Below are positions 1 through 11,372 of a DNA stretch of 64,000 nucleotides, piece by piece. This stretch comes from Branchiostoma lanceolatum (lineage: Eukaryota > Chordata > Leptocardii > Amphioxiformes > Branchiostomatidae). The number at the start of each line of letters is the position of its first letter. Position 1 is the stretch's first letter. The DNA is taken from the NCBI RefSeq assembly GCF_035083965.1, contig NC_089729.1:13875464-13939463 (forward strand). Direction: 5' to 3'. The notes beneath the pieces were generated by a model. It was given only the letters and a program-made list of their open reading frames with translations, made no database searches and was not told the DNA's origin. The translations under genes were made by a program, and so were the position numbers.

Positions 1-164
1 AGAAAGTATAAAAAAAATTAAAAAAGAGCCTAGTGTACTTTTTTGTGTTTCTATAGCAAATATGGATTTGTTTAGTTGCCATTTTATCTTTTTTAAGAAA
101 TATTTCCAGCTAACTAGAATAAATTCATTGGGCCCCTTACGAGTAGCTAGTACTCACTAATGTT

Positions 165-545
165 AAAGTTTTTATGACATCAAAATATAACTTTATCATG
201 CAATGAGCATGCATAGTTGCAACAAAAATATACCCATGTGATCTTAGTTACATTGAACTATAAAAAACCGTACTCCCAGCTCCTGATTACTGTTGTCAGG
301 TTAACCTAAATGATGTCACAGTAAACAGCCCATTTGGAGCTTGGCACTGTGGCTCACGGTAAATGTGCTTTTGAGAGGCAGGCAAACAAAATGTCACACC
401 ATCTTACGATTTTATGTCATCACGATGCTTATGCACTGTTTGCTTCTCAAACGAACTGTTTTCACGAAGCACGTTGGTGGTTTTGGAACTGGCTGCCATC
501 TTTAGTGTAGCACCATCGCAATTAAGTTTCAGTACAGGTCTTTTT
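165..545. mobile_element. Long-TIR MITE-like element in intron 1 of esterase A
   Basis: Contains the arm with the CCCAGCTC...GATTAC and GACGTCACAGTRAACA motifs and the middle ATCACGATG...ATGCACTGTTTG. The same arm and middle occur in intron 1 of B; in intron 1 of C the middle is joined to the opposite arm, as expected for a palindromic element. A related complete copy lies at 40268-40873. Confidence 0.6.
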
Positions 546-564
546 TAATAGTAGAGGTGCTTAC

Positions 565-800
565 GTGGAGGCGTTGTAGACTCCGTCCCACGGAGGTAGG
601 CGTTCAGCTCGCCGAAATCGCCGCTCGCCGACCGGCGGGCGTGCGAAGGGGATCCCGAGGAAGGTGTGAACTGTCGTCCCGAACAGGTCCTGCTCCAGCC
701 CGACAAGTCTTCCCGCAGGAGCCGTCACTTCAGCCGCTGCCTGGACTGTCACTGGGCTGAACATGGCGGCGCAGATGGCCGCTAAAATGTACACAGCCAT
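565..800 (-). CDS. Carboxylesterase A, exon 1 only (gene continues left of the window)
   Basis: First coding exon of a type-B carboxylesterase (alpha/beta hydrolase). The start at 798-800 gives a hydrophobic leader ([21 protein letters not shown]) typical of a signal peptide, followed by the family's N-terminal core with the [18 protein letters not shown] block. The exon ends at a GTAAGC donor (GT at 563-564, minus strand) in phase 2, the same length (236 nt) and phase as exon 1 of the paralogues at 6502-6737 and 12147-12382. An in-frame stop lies a few codons upstream, which supports this ATG. Exon 2 would be expected about 1 kb further left, outside the window, so I cannot tell whether the gene is intact. 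The product should enter the secretory pathway and hydrolyse esters; its substrate is unknown. Confidence 0.85.
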
Positions 801-2716
801 ACCTGCGGGTTCGATTATTTGTCATGGCGTCAAACTTAACCATTCCAAGTGTATAGTTATAAACAACGGGTGGATATTCAGGCTCAGGCTAGAATGTATA
901 TTTCTTTACATACACGTTTATGATCCGTCACGATGCGTTTTAAAAGAAGGAAATTAACAGCATCACAAGAGTGACGGCTTGGTCCGCAGACAAATAGATA
1001 TTTACACCAGGTTTACTTTTACCTTACCTTAAAACACGTTTGGAAATATGACCCATATGATTGATTATTGAGTCCATAGATTTGATGTAACATTGCAATA
1101 GCTATCTTTAGCCATAACCTGAGTATAATAAAAAAATGAGTAAACAAATACGTCTTGTCAAGCCCTATGACATTTTAAAGGCAGCCAAAGCAATATTAGG
1201 GCCCAACATATGGAAATTTAAAAAATAATGAAATCTTTATGGTAGTGACATTTACTAACACCGCTGAATAACGTCATACTTTGGACATTCTAAAACCACA
1301 CAGTAATCGTGACGTACGATGATTCCCCTACTTTCGCGAGCCTACAAAAACCCTGGCGACGATTTTCAGTGAGTACTCACATTACAACGTTAACGACGTC
1401 GTAGTTTTACACTATGGTAGTCGCTAGACATTTTGATAGCGTAGTTTGAACTAATCATGTATAGAAATTACCAAACAAAATTTACTTTCAAAATCCGATT
1501 TACGGGCGCGGCACTAATATTGCTTGGCTTTCCTTTAGGGGCTATGGCTAGTAACGATAGTCATGCTAACGATAATTTTCAAGAAATTCTAACCTTAGGA
1601 TGCTGATCACAAAGCGTCTGAATTAGGAAAAGAACAAATTAAGTAATACCTTAAGAGAGAGCTTCGATTGTCTTCCTTCAATAGGGTTACTCAAATGGTG
1701 TGTGTCATACGCCGACCTTAATGAAGTGCTCATTTAGATTGACAAAAGCCTCTTACATGATGAAGAGTATCCTCACGGGGCGTATTCGTCCGTACGGACA
1801 CTTCTCCAATAGCATACATATATTTTATGTGTTCTACAGACACTTTCACAAAAGAAAGTCAAACTGTTGACTAAGTTTGTCAAATATTAGTTTCAAACAA
1901 TTCTGTTTTGACAGCACGTGTAAATACGTTGGTTTGCTGGTTACTCAAATGATAAAAGTGGGCCGATAGTGCTTACAATGTTGAAAGGATACATATTCGG
2001 TCCATTGTATTCCAACTCATTGCTGACAGTGAGTATTGTAAGGCATGTCATTGCCGCGTCAATCATCAAGCATTGAGACATTAGAAAGGATGCACGAGAC
2101 GACCTTTGTTATTACAAACGCGACGGAATACAACAGACTAAAACTAAGGTTTCATTTGATATCTAAAGATGAATTGAGGAGTCAATATAAGGTCAGCATT
2201 CATGTTGATGTCAAAGAGTCAGTTACACCCCCATTCCACTTGGACGGCGCTCTCACCGCGCTCTCACGGCGACCTCATTTTGGCCAAATCGCCGTGAGAG
2301 CGCAATGTCTCAAACTAAATCGTAAGCCTGTGTTGTTGTTTCTTTATTTCTTGGCTAACTGTCCTTCAAGCTTACTTCTTTACGTGTAGCAATACTTCAA
2401 ATTCTTATCTCTTGTCTGTAGATTTCAAACATAACTTGAAGAGTAACTTGTACATGGTAAACTGTCTCAGCTAGGCCTCCACTGATGTGATCTGTACGGC
2501 ATACTGAAGCCCAAAGTTTACATTATCCTGTATTTATATAGTTTTACTGGGGTCTTTAAGCCGAAAGAAGGGCAATTTTAATGGTTTATGTCATCACACA
2601 CACTATTGTGCAAAAAGAATTGAAGGACGTCGGAATAGCTTAAGACTTCAAATATCTTTGATGTATCTAGGCCAGGCACACACTGATGTGTTCGTAACAC
2701 AGCAAGGCGTTAACAC
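801..2716. other. Upstream region of esterase A, no gene
   Basis: Between the start of A and the polyadenylation signal of B. A short open stretch at 2045-2300 recurs at 7942, but it is part of the non-coding duplication, has no recognisable domain, and its second copy runs into the GC-rich repeat, so I do not call it a gene. A GC-rich repeat fragment lies at 2225-2310. Nothing else is seen. Confidence 0.6.
2225..2310 (+). repeat. GC-rich CGCCGTGAGAGCG element, short copy
   Basis: Begins CCCCCATTCCACTTGGACGG, then GCGCTCTCACCGCGCTCTCACGG and its partial inverse CGCCGTGAGAGCGC, so it can fold on itself. The same end sequence recurs at 8125, 10150 and 10510 (the latter two inverted). Confidence 0.75.
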
Positions 2717-2722
2717 TTTATT
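2717..2722 (-). terminator. Polyadenylation signal of esterase B
   Basis: AATAAA on the minus strand, about 430 nt past the stop codon of esterase B. The block around it (CTAATAAAGTGTTAACGCC) is conserved at the same relative place downstream of esterase C, which supports its use. The 3' UTR would span about 2700-3151. Confidence 0.7.
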
Positions 2723-3151
2723 AGCACGGCAAAAACAATCCCAGCACAAAACAAAGCACAGCAAACAGTTACAAAACACACATTATTCTTTGCAATAACT
2801 ACGTAACCAGCAATGATTACAATGACAATCGAATAACACACATAGAATAAAAAGCTGATTGAATGACATTGTAAAGCTAAATACGTACAGTCAAATATGT
2901 TCAAAATATGGATGCCTTGAAAACCATCGCATCAGACTATGACAGACACTACAGTGTTGCTGACTCTTAACATCTTTCAATGTATTGCATATCTTGTATG
3001 TGTCTGTATTTGTATGCCTGCATCATCACTACATTTGTAGGCTAGCTAAATTAATTTCAACTGACTAGCAAGTTGTCTATGGGATACACTGAATCGTACT
3101 TCTGGCCATACGCCATTTGATTCCGCTCTGCGGTATTGAAGGAAGCATCCC

Positions 3152-6100
3152 TCACAGAATGAACATGCTCGTGATGAAGCTGATGAAGTCCTTGAAGACG
3201 GTCAGCAGAAGAGCCAGTGTCAGACTCTGTCCCCAAACTGCTGGGAGGACAACGTCTGCAGCAGTCTGGCACTGGACGGGCTCTGGCGTCACCAGGTCTT
3301 GAGGAGCTGTTTCAACAAACAAACAAACAGACAAACAAACAAACAAATGAAGTACAGAAACGGATAACATAACAAAAGGTAATCGTACAAAAGACAATCT
3401 TACAAATTTTTTTTTCCAAAAGCTAATGTTCCATCTAGAGGTTCATCACAGCTTTTTGCTCTTTTATATCTGATCACCAACGTTGAATGTTGTCTTTAAC
3501 CGTAATAGAGCGATTACATAATACGTTGCTAACGAATTTCTTACCTGTTTTGTTGATGAGGGATGGCAAGTAGACATCCCACATCGCACATTCTGTGGTC
3601 TTCCACCCGTTCATCGTGCCCTGGTCCCGCCCGTCAAACAGCATGTAGGCTCGGTCAGTCTCCGTGAAGGGGTTCCACACAGCCTCGTTGGTGTTGCCGT
3701 CGTTTGGGTCGCTTAAAGACGAAGAAGCCGAACCATTAAGTTACATATCAGCAAGCAATTTTTGATGACTCCATATTAACAATAATATGTATATGAAGAT
3801 ATTCTATCGGGAACAACTGCTAATGGCTGACCATAATGTAACGTTAGAAGGCTGTTAAGCAATAAGATGCAATCAGCAAAGTCAGTAAGATCTCTGAATC
3901 GCTCATGGCTTTTTTGTGTTCTTTTTGAAAGATCTCGCTCTATACAAGGCCGTAGGAGGCCACTTCTTTAAACATTGAACTGATTGACGTGATTGGTGGT
4001 TAAAACTGAATGTGGCTAAGGTGAGAGATAACGGTGTATGTTTGTTTGAATTAAGACTATCAAAAATATTTCAAGTATTTGTGGCTAGAAAGATTTTAAC
4101 CGGTGTAGATTTCTTACCCTGTTTTGGCAAAGTTTGCCCAGTGTCGCATCATCTTACGGGAGACTTCGGCATCCTCCGAGCTGTAACCATAGGCCGGCAC
4201 CGTGGGAATCCCGAACACAAAATAAACTTCATCGCCGTGGGATGCCTGTACCCAGTCGGGACGGCGTGAGTTGGTCGGGCGATAACCGAACTCGTACATG
4301 TACACGTTGGTGCCGAACCGGGCATGGGCGCGTGCCGTGGTAACAGCCGGGCAGACGAACGGATAGTCTCCGCCAACAGCAGCCAGGATGTCCCGGTACC
4401 TGGTGTCGGCGTCAGGGTGTAGCCAGTCAGTGTACTGGAACTCGACTGCCTCGAATGCCAACTCATTGAGCTCTTTCGAAATCACTCTGTCGATTGCCTG
4501 TTTGAATAGCTCTCTGTTGGCGGAACTCAGTGATTCAACACTGAAACCAGAAATACTCAGGATGAGAAAACCTTCATTTGTATTGGCCCCGATCATAATG
4601 TCGGCTCTTTTGAACATGCCATCGTCGAGCGAGTCTGCTTGATTTGCAGGGAGGAACTCGTTGTCCATCACAGGAACGAAGAGAGTCGACGTGACAAATT
4701 GTTGTGCATCTTGAGATCGTAGACACGTCAGTAGTGCTGCTGTACCTTGTTCAGTTGGGCAGCCCAGCCTTTCAGACAACGCCATGGCCTTGTCGGCAGC
4801 CTCGGGCACGGTATTGACCATACCCGGCAGCAAGACGGTACCACTTTGCAGAACGGCCCGACTGAAGACGTTTCTGCTCTCTTGTGACAGGAGATGGAGA
4901 CCTACACTAGTTGCCCCCGCACTTTCACCGAAAATTGTCACCTTAGAGGAATCTCCTCCGAAAGATGGTATGTTGTCCTGTACCCACTGAAGGGCCAGTA
5001 GCTGGTCAGTCAGACCCATGTTTCCAGGCGCGTCATCAGTTCCTGTGTACAGGAATCCCAGCACGCTGAGCCGGTAGTTAACGGTCACCACGATCACTCC
5101 TTCTATGGCAGCAAGAATCCCTCCGTAGTACAGTGCTCCAGCCCCGCTGAAAAAATCACACAAATATTTTATTAGTTGTTGAAGAATAACGCATGTTCGA
5201 TCGAAGGCAAGGGTTGTCAGTGGCCAAAGGTAGCAAAGCTTATGCTGAAGCTTTTTGGTGCACTGTCTACTTCGTCAGATTCTCTGAATGTCCAAAAATG
5301 GAACTAACTCAAACGTACCTGTTGAATGCACCACCGTGAATCCAGACCATGACAGCGGCTCCAGCAGGTACATCGGTTGGCTGAAAGACGTTTAGATACA
5401 GACAGTCCTCACTCATCTGTGTGTTCTGAGATCCTTGAATACAAGCATTCGGCCTCCTGGGACGGTATGGGAAATATGCTGAATAATCACACTATTGTAT
5501 TGTGAAACCACTATGACTTGTCTCACTACATTTGGAAATTGGCTCTTCGTGACCATGTAAAAGAGAAAAATCTACTTTCATGTATATGGATTTCTCTAAA
5601 TGAAAACAACATTGTTTTGGAGAAAGTAAAAAAAACAACAGTGTCTGTCTCTCTGGAAAATATGGTTTTTAAGTTACCATTTGATTTCTAAAATTGATAT
5701 CGATTTCTAGCTAATTAAAATAAATTTTGGACCCGTTACGACTAGCTGGTAGTGACGAAGTTTGTTTTAAAAAAACCCACTAATGTTAAAGTTTCTATGA
5801 CATCAAAATTAAACATCTTATGATAAAAGACAATATCAGTGAAATTCATTGAGCATGAATGATTACAACAAATATATACCCGTGTGAAATACTGACATTG
5901 AACTATCAAAAATTATACTCCCAGCTCTTCATTACTGTTGTCACGTACTTGAACCTCAATGACGTCACAGTAAACAGCCCATTTGGAGCTTGGCACCGTG
6001 GCTCACGGTAAATGTACTTTTAAGAGGCAGATAAATGAAATATCACAACATCTTGCGATTGCATTTTAATCAAGATGCTTATGCACTGTTGCCTCTAAAA

Positions 6101-6737
6101 CGAACTGTTTTCGAACTGGCTGCTATGTTCAGTTTAAGGTCATTGCGGTTGAGCATTGTCCTTACGTTGTGGCATTGTATACCCCGTCCCACGGAGGTAG
6201 GCGTTCGGTATTACGATATTGCATTGACGATAAAAGTAGTTACGGTGTAACAAAGACATCGTGCATCACCAAGCCCAGCCAGGCAAACGATATGCCAAGT
6301 TACACACCAATGCGACAACAGGATCGTGAGTTCTAGTTGCGAACGCGCAAACAAAAGCATTTCCAATACTCCCAGAAGGAGGTCATCCTCCTTCCCGGAG
6401 TTAAAATGTTGTGTAAGGCTATTGAGAAAAATGGACAGACGGTTTGTTGAGTGACTATACGAAATGTTGTTGTTCAGGAAGTAGAGTAAAAAGATCCTTA
6501 CGTTGTTGCATTGTAGACTCCGTCCCACGGAGGCAGGCGTTCGGCACGCCGAAATCGCCGCTCGCCGACCGGAGGATGTGCGAAGGGGACGCCGAGGAAG
6601 GCGTGAACTGTCGTCCCGAACAGGTCCTGCTCCAGCCCGACAAGTTTTCCCGCAGGAGCCGTCACTTCAGCCGCTGCCTGGATTGTCACTGGGCTGAACA
6701 TGGCGGCGCAGAGGGCCGCTAGGATGTACACAGCCAT
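3152..6737 (-). CDS. Carboxylesterase B, type-B (five coding exons, 574 aa)
   Basis: Coding exons on the minus strand: 6502-6737, 5319-5456, 4118-5146, 3545-3711 and 3152-3306, all with GT-AG junctions and consistent phases (2,2,2,1), giving 574 residues. Seen: signal-like leader (residues 1-21), the SEDCLYLNV signature, oxyanion loop HGGAF, nucleophile elbow GESAG with Ser200, acid Glu316 in NTNEG, and His428 in SHGDE, so the Ser-Glu-His triad is complete. Six family cysteines are present. The C-terminus is a hydrophobic stretch ending at the stop, resembling a GPI-anchor signal or tail anchor. The cholinesterase choline-binding Trp is not evident in the first Cys loop, so I call it a carboxylesterase rather than acetylcholinesterase. 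The oxyanion loop has Ala where paralogue C has Gly, and the first Cys loop is six residues shorter. Expected role: extracellular ester hydrolysis. Confidence 0.93.
5790..6180. mobile_element. Long-TIR MITE-like element in intron 1 of esterase B
   Basis: Duplicate of the copy in intron 1 of A, with the same arm and middle segment. It probably predates the A/B duplication. Confidence 0.6.
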
Positions 6738-8121
6738 ACCTGCGGGGTCGATTATTTGGCATGGCGTCAATCTTAACAATTCCAAGTGTATAGTTATAGA
6801 CAACGGGTGGATTGTCAGGCTCAGGCTAGAATGTATATTTCTTTACATACACGTTTATGATCCGTCAAGATGCGTTTTAAAAGAACTAAAGAACAGCATC
6901 ACAGGAGTGACGGCTTAGTCCGCAGACAGATAGATATTTACACCAGGTTTACTTTTACCTTACCTTAAAACACGTTTTGAAATATGACCCATATGATTGA
7001 TTATTGAGTCCATAGATTTGATGTAAAATTGCAATAACAAATACGTCTTGTCAAGCCCTTTTGACATTTTAAAGGCAGCCAAAGCAATATTAGGGCCCAA
7101 CATATGGAAATCTAAAAAATGCTGAATTTTAGTGACATTTACTAACACCGCGGAATAACGTCATACTTTGGACATTTTAAAACCGCACAAAAATCGTGTC
7201 GTACAATGATTCCCCTAGTTTCGCGAGCCTACAAAAACCCTGGCGACGATTTTCAGTGAATACTCACATCACAACGTTAACTACGTCGTAGTTTTTCACT
7301 ATGGTAGTCGCTAGACATTTTGATAGCGTGGTTTGAACTAATCATGTATAGAAATTACCAAACAAAATTTACTTTCAAAATCCGATTTACGGGCGCGGTC
7401 CTAATATTGCTTGGCTTTACTTTAAGGGCTATGGCTAGTAAAGTAAGTCATGCTACCGATAATTTTCAAGAAATGCGAACCTTAGGATGCTGATCACAGA
7501 GCGTCTGAATTAGGAAAAGAACAAATTACGTACTACCTTCAGAGAGCGAGCTTCGATTGTCTTCCTTCAAGAGGGTTACTCAAATGGAGTGTGTCATACG
7601 CTGGCCAAGAAGCCTGTATGAAGTGCTCACTGAGATTGACAAAAGCCTCTTACATGACGAAGAGTTTACTCACGTGGCGTATTCGTCCGTGCGGACACTT
7701 CTCCAATAGCATACATATATCTTATGTGTTCTACAGACACTTTCACAAAAGAAAGTCAAACTGTTGACTAAGTTTGTCAAATATTAGTTTCAAACAATTC
7801 TGTTTTGACAGCACGTGTAAATACGTTGGTTTGCTGGTTACTCAAATGATAAAAGTGGGCCGATAGTGCTTACAATGTTGAAAGGATACATATTCGGTCC
7901 ATTGTATTCCAACTCATTGCTGACAGTGAGTATTGTAAGGCATGTCATTGCCGCGTCAATCATCAAGCATTGAGACATTAGAAAGGATGCACGAGACGAC
8001 CTTTGTTATTACAAACGCGACGGAATACAACAGACTAAAACTAAGGTTTCATTTGATATCTAAAGATGAGTTGAGGAGTCAATATAAGGTCAGCATTCAT
8101 GTTGATGTCAAAGAGTCAGTT
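6738..8121. other. Upstream region of esterase B, no gene
   Basis: Duplicate of 801-2225, non-coding in both copies. I see no convincing TATA box; the weak GTCTATAAC (minus strand, near 6795-6803) is at a plausible distance from the start codon. Confidence 0.5.
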
Positions 8122-8525
8122 ATACCCCCATTTCACATGGACGGCGCTCTCACCGCGCTCTCACGGGGACCTCATTTTGGCCAGATCGCCGTGAGAGCGC
8201 CGAGAGCGCGGCGAGAGCGCCGTGGGAGCGCGGAGGGAGCACGGCGAGAGCGCCATGCGCGCCGTCACCTCGGCGATGGTTTTGAACGTGCTCAAAACCT
8301 TCGCCGTGAGAGCGCCGAGTATGGCGATCAAAAAACGAGCGCCGAGAGAGCGCCGAGAGAGCGCGGAGCGAGCGCGGTGAGCGCCGTGAGAGCGCGGTGA
8401 GCGCCGTGAGGGCGCCCAGGTGGGATCAAAGGGCCGCAGCGAGCGCTCAAGGATCGCAGCGAGCGCTCTACGAGGATTAAATGGTCTTGACTCTAGTTTA
8501 AACAAATTCTATTCTTGAAGTGGTG
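8122..8525. repeat. GC-rich subrepeat element, left arm of a large inverted repeat
   Basis: Starts with CCCCCATTTCACATGGACGG, continues with about 280 nt of degenerate CGCCGTGAGAGCGC / GAGAGCGCCG subrepeats, then GCAGCGAGCGCTC twice and a unique tail (GGATTAAATGGTCTTGAC...TTCTTGAAGTGGTG). The whole block is matched in reverse complement by 9777-10152. Open frames through it on both strands are by-products of the subrepeats. Confidence 0.85.
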
Positions 8526-8590
8526 TATAAAATCAAGAGGAAAACAGATTCGATCTTAGTCGCCGCACGGTCGCTCAGTGTGTGTCTTAA

Positions 8591-9520
8591 AACCCTATCC
8601 AGACTGGGCTTTTTTGGTATATCTGGGACTGGGGGGGGGGGGGGGGCTGATTCGCCCCCCCCCCTCATAATTTTCGAACGCTATGATGTATCATCACCAA
8701 ATTTGCAGGGAGTGATATTCACGTCAAGTTTAATAATTCCTGTAATTTTGGTGACATTATGACGTAATATGACGCAATTATGACGTCATCGATGTGATTT
8801 TATTGGCTAAATAGGGAATTCCCGTAATATCTAAAGGAATTAAACAAAACGGTTTGTATTATTCATTTTAAGGTATGCAAAGGCATACAACGTCAATGGT
8901 AAGTACGTTGACGTCAAAATGACGTCATAGAATGGTGCCATGTGTTGTTAGCGATCGCTTGGGATCCGCCATCTTGGATCGGCCATTTTGAAATTTTTAA
9001 AAATCCTTTTTTTCCACTTATGACCCCAAAGGACACTGAAAATAAAATAAAAACGTTAATCTAAATGTTTCTGATAAAGAAAATATCAGGTATTGACGAT
9101 TTTAAGGGCGAAAAATCCTCCTGATACCCGAAATAGTGATATAGTCAGCCATCTTCGATTTTGGCTGATTACGTCAACAAATTAGCATTAATTATGAATA
9201 TAAAATCAGTTAAGTTACATCTAATTACATATCATGTTATACATGAAGGAAAACTAGTGTAGTTGTGCAAGAAAACCCGAGAAATATCATTGTTTTAAAA
9301 AAAATTAATGATTTTTGCATAAAATGCCAGTCAGAATCCCGTTGCCATGGCAACATGAAAAAATGATAAACTGAAACCATTATTATAAAATTGTTGCCAA
9401 CAAAATTTTAGGAAAAGTCACCAAGTTTGGTTGCCTAGCATACATCGTTCGGCAGTAATACGATGTCAAAGTTGGCGCGGGCACTTTTAGCCACCCCCCC
9501 CCCCAGTCTGGATAGGGTTA
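8591..9520. mobile_element. Non-autonomous TIR DNA transposon, about 0.93 kb
   Basis: Ends are inverted: CCCTATCCAGACTGGG on the left (from about 8593) and CCCAGTCTGGATAGGG on the right (to about 9517). TTAA abuts the right end and TTAAAA the left, so a TTAA target (piggyBac-like) is possible but imperfect. Inside are poly-G/poly-C runs and many TGACGTCA-like motifs; no transposase frame is present. It interrupts a copy of the segment also found at 10153-10220. Confidence 0.8.
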
Positions 9521-9776
9521 AGTAATATATGTATGTTCAACTTGTTTTTTCTGTGTTGTCTGTCATATAAACTGTTTGCAATAAATATACCTTATCATTC
9601 TACGTTACAATAGAAACGTAAATCACAGAATTTTGGAACACATTTTGAACCACTGACAATAAAACTTGGAGGGAATTTAATTTGAATGGAAGCAAGTACT
9701 TGTAGTTATTCGTCAATTTGTATTACCCACGAGCAAAACTATGATTTGACCACAAAATTCCAAGAAATTCAAGATA
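9521..9776. other. Spacer between the TIR element and the right inverted arm
   Basis: AT-rich unique-looking DNA. No coding frame or recognised motif. Confidence 0.4.
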
Positions 9777-10152
9777 CACCACTTCAAGAATGAAATTTGT
9801 TTGAACTACAGTTAAGACCATTCAATCCTCATAGAGCGCTCGCTGCGATCCTTGAGCGCTCGCTGCGGCCCTTTGATCCCACCTTGGGCGCTCACACGGC
9901 GCTCAGCGCGCTCGCTCCGCGCTCTCTCGGCGCTCGTTTTTTTATATCCATCCTCGGCGCTCTCACGGCGAAGGTTTTGAGCATGTTCAAAACCATCGCC
10001 GAGGTGACGGCGCTCATGGCGCGCATGGCGCTCTCGCCGCGCTCCCTCCGCGCTCCCACGTCGCTCTCGGCGCTCTCGGCGCTCTCACGGCGATCTGGCG
10101 AAAATGAGGTCGCCGTGAGAGCGCGGTGAGAGCGCCGTCCAAGTGGAATGGT
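9777..10152. repeat. GC-rich subrepeat element, right arm of the large inverted repeat
   Basis: Reverse complement of 8122-8525: CACCACTTCAAGAATGAAAT..., GAGCGCTCGCTGC twice, CTCACGGCG subrepeats, and the terminal CCGTCCAAGTGGAATGG. The spacer between the arms is about 1.25 kb. Confidence 0.85.
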
Positions 10153-10512
10153 GGTAAACACACACCGAGCGACCGTGCAGCGACCAAAATCGAATCTGTT
10201 TTCCCCTTGATTTTATCATTCAAATATGATGCAAAAGGTAAAGGTGTGACTGAGAAAACAACAAAGCACACAAAACGTTACAAAAAATCGTTCTTTGTCT
10301 CTGGAATTCGTTGAGTGATCTGTGAAATCTTTGGTCGCTCATAAAAAGCTGCTGACATTTGACATTTTGGTCGCGCTGAGAGTGCGTAAGGGTCGCCGTA
10401 GAAATTCCACCTGAGCACGTTTTTCAGGAGTTCGGCGCTCTCACGGCGCCCTGGCCAATTTAAGGTCGCCGTGAGAGCGCGGTGAGAGCGCCGTCCAAGT
10501 GGAATGGGGGTA
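10153..10512. repeat. Associated segment and third GC-rich end
   Basis: 10153-10215 (ACACACCGAGCGACCGTGC...TTGATTTTAT) is the reverse complement of 8528-8590, so this segment belongs to the same repeat family. 10433-10512 ends with the same GCGGTGAGAGCGCCGTCC and CAAGTGGAATGGGGG terminus seen at 10110-10152, in the same orientation, giving two terminal repeats about 360 nt apart. Confidence 0.65.
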
Positions 10513-11361
10513 TTACGCATAAACAAAAAAAAAAAAAAAAATCGGCTGGAGCCTGTTAAGCTTGACAAATCGCGCTCCTAGCGGCCTGCTGGTCATGTAA
10601 TCGCCAGATGGGGGTTATTAACCTCCGCCTGAGAGCTTTTGTAAACACAGGCTAGACTCGAGCGCTAGCCTGTAAAAGCAGGTTGTAAGTTCAAGTAGTA
10701 GACCGAATCAAAGCCCTTGTTGGTATCGAACAGATCTATCAAACATTTTGCTAACCTCGGACAAATGTTATCCTACGCAGGAACAAATATAAAGATGCCA
10801 AGCCTTTTATTATGTATTTTTTACATAGCCGGATTGTTCTTAGTTCCATAAGTGATTTTTCTTTGATCTCCACAACAATGAATAACACAAATGGACCTCG
10901 GGGTGAGTAGGTGACACATATGCCAATGGTGGAGGGGAGACCATCACAACAGTGAAAACGTTGACAGGTAAGATATTCCTTCATTATTTATAAATCAATA
11001 TATGAATGTACAAATTAGTTTAGCAACCAAGAAGCAGCTGTGAGTTTTATAGTTCACACCAGATCTTAAGTCTCAAGTATCTTATCTAAAGTCTACAAGG
11101 ATGTCAAATATATATGACCCACATTGTCATCAGTTACACAGGTGATTTTATTTGATCTCCACAACAAAGATTAACACAAATAGACCTCACAGTCATTTTG
11201 TGACACGTACCGTCAGTCACAGCGGCCGATGGAGCAGTGTATTCTGCCACAGCAGTGAAAACCTTTACAGGTAACATCTTCCTTCTTTACATAGAAATCG
11301 ATGTATGAATATATATACTGATCGTCATTATTAGTTTATTTTCAAAGTCCGACCCGAACTA
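10513..11361. repeat. Upstream DNA of esterase C with a diverged tandem duplication
   Basis: Two copies of a segment of about 165 nt, about 300 nt apart (10845-11005 and 11140-11310). Shared landmarks are TTTGATCTCCACAACAA, ATTAACACAAAT, GACCTC, and CAGTGAAAAC followed by GACAGGTAAGAT / TACAGGTAACAT and TTCCTTC. The CAGGTAA points resemble splice donors, but the frames in front of them are not conserved between the copies. Confidence 0.6.
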
Positions 11362-11372
11362 ATCGTATGTTG

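Larger units (their letters stand above)
165..2310. repeat. Segmental duplication, copy 1 (5' part of esterase A)
   Basis: Intron 1, exon 1, promoter and upstream DNA of esterase A match about 5790-8200 almost throughout, with a shift of about 5.90-5.94 kb and small indels. Outside exon 1 the match includes non-coding landmarks such as the run starting ATGTCATTGCCGCGTCAATC (2045 and 7942). The match ends inside a GC-rich CGCCGTGAGAGCG repeat at about 2310. Confidence 0.9.
5790..8200. repeat. Segmental duplication, copy 2 (5' part of esterase B)
   Basis: Second copy of the block described at 165-2310, in the same orientation. Extra sequence is present here in intron 1 (about 6190-6500). Identity is highest in 7200-8150, which is non-coding, so the duplication looks recent or homogenised. 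The right end again lies in the GC-rich subrepeat element. Confidence 0.9.

Noticed and set aside
2045-2389. Open frame of 114 codons, repeated at 7942-8400 as 152 codons
   Set aside because: The shared part lies in duplicated non-coding DNA, and both ends run into unrelated or GC-rich repeat sequence. No domain, no splice context.
8161-8505. Arg/Ala/Ser-rich open frames on both strands here and at 9797-10129
   Set aside because: They are translations of CGCCGTGAGAGCG subrepeats; the same composition appears in several frames, so they are not proteins.
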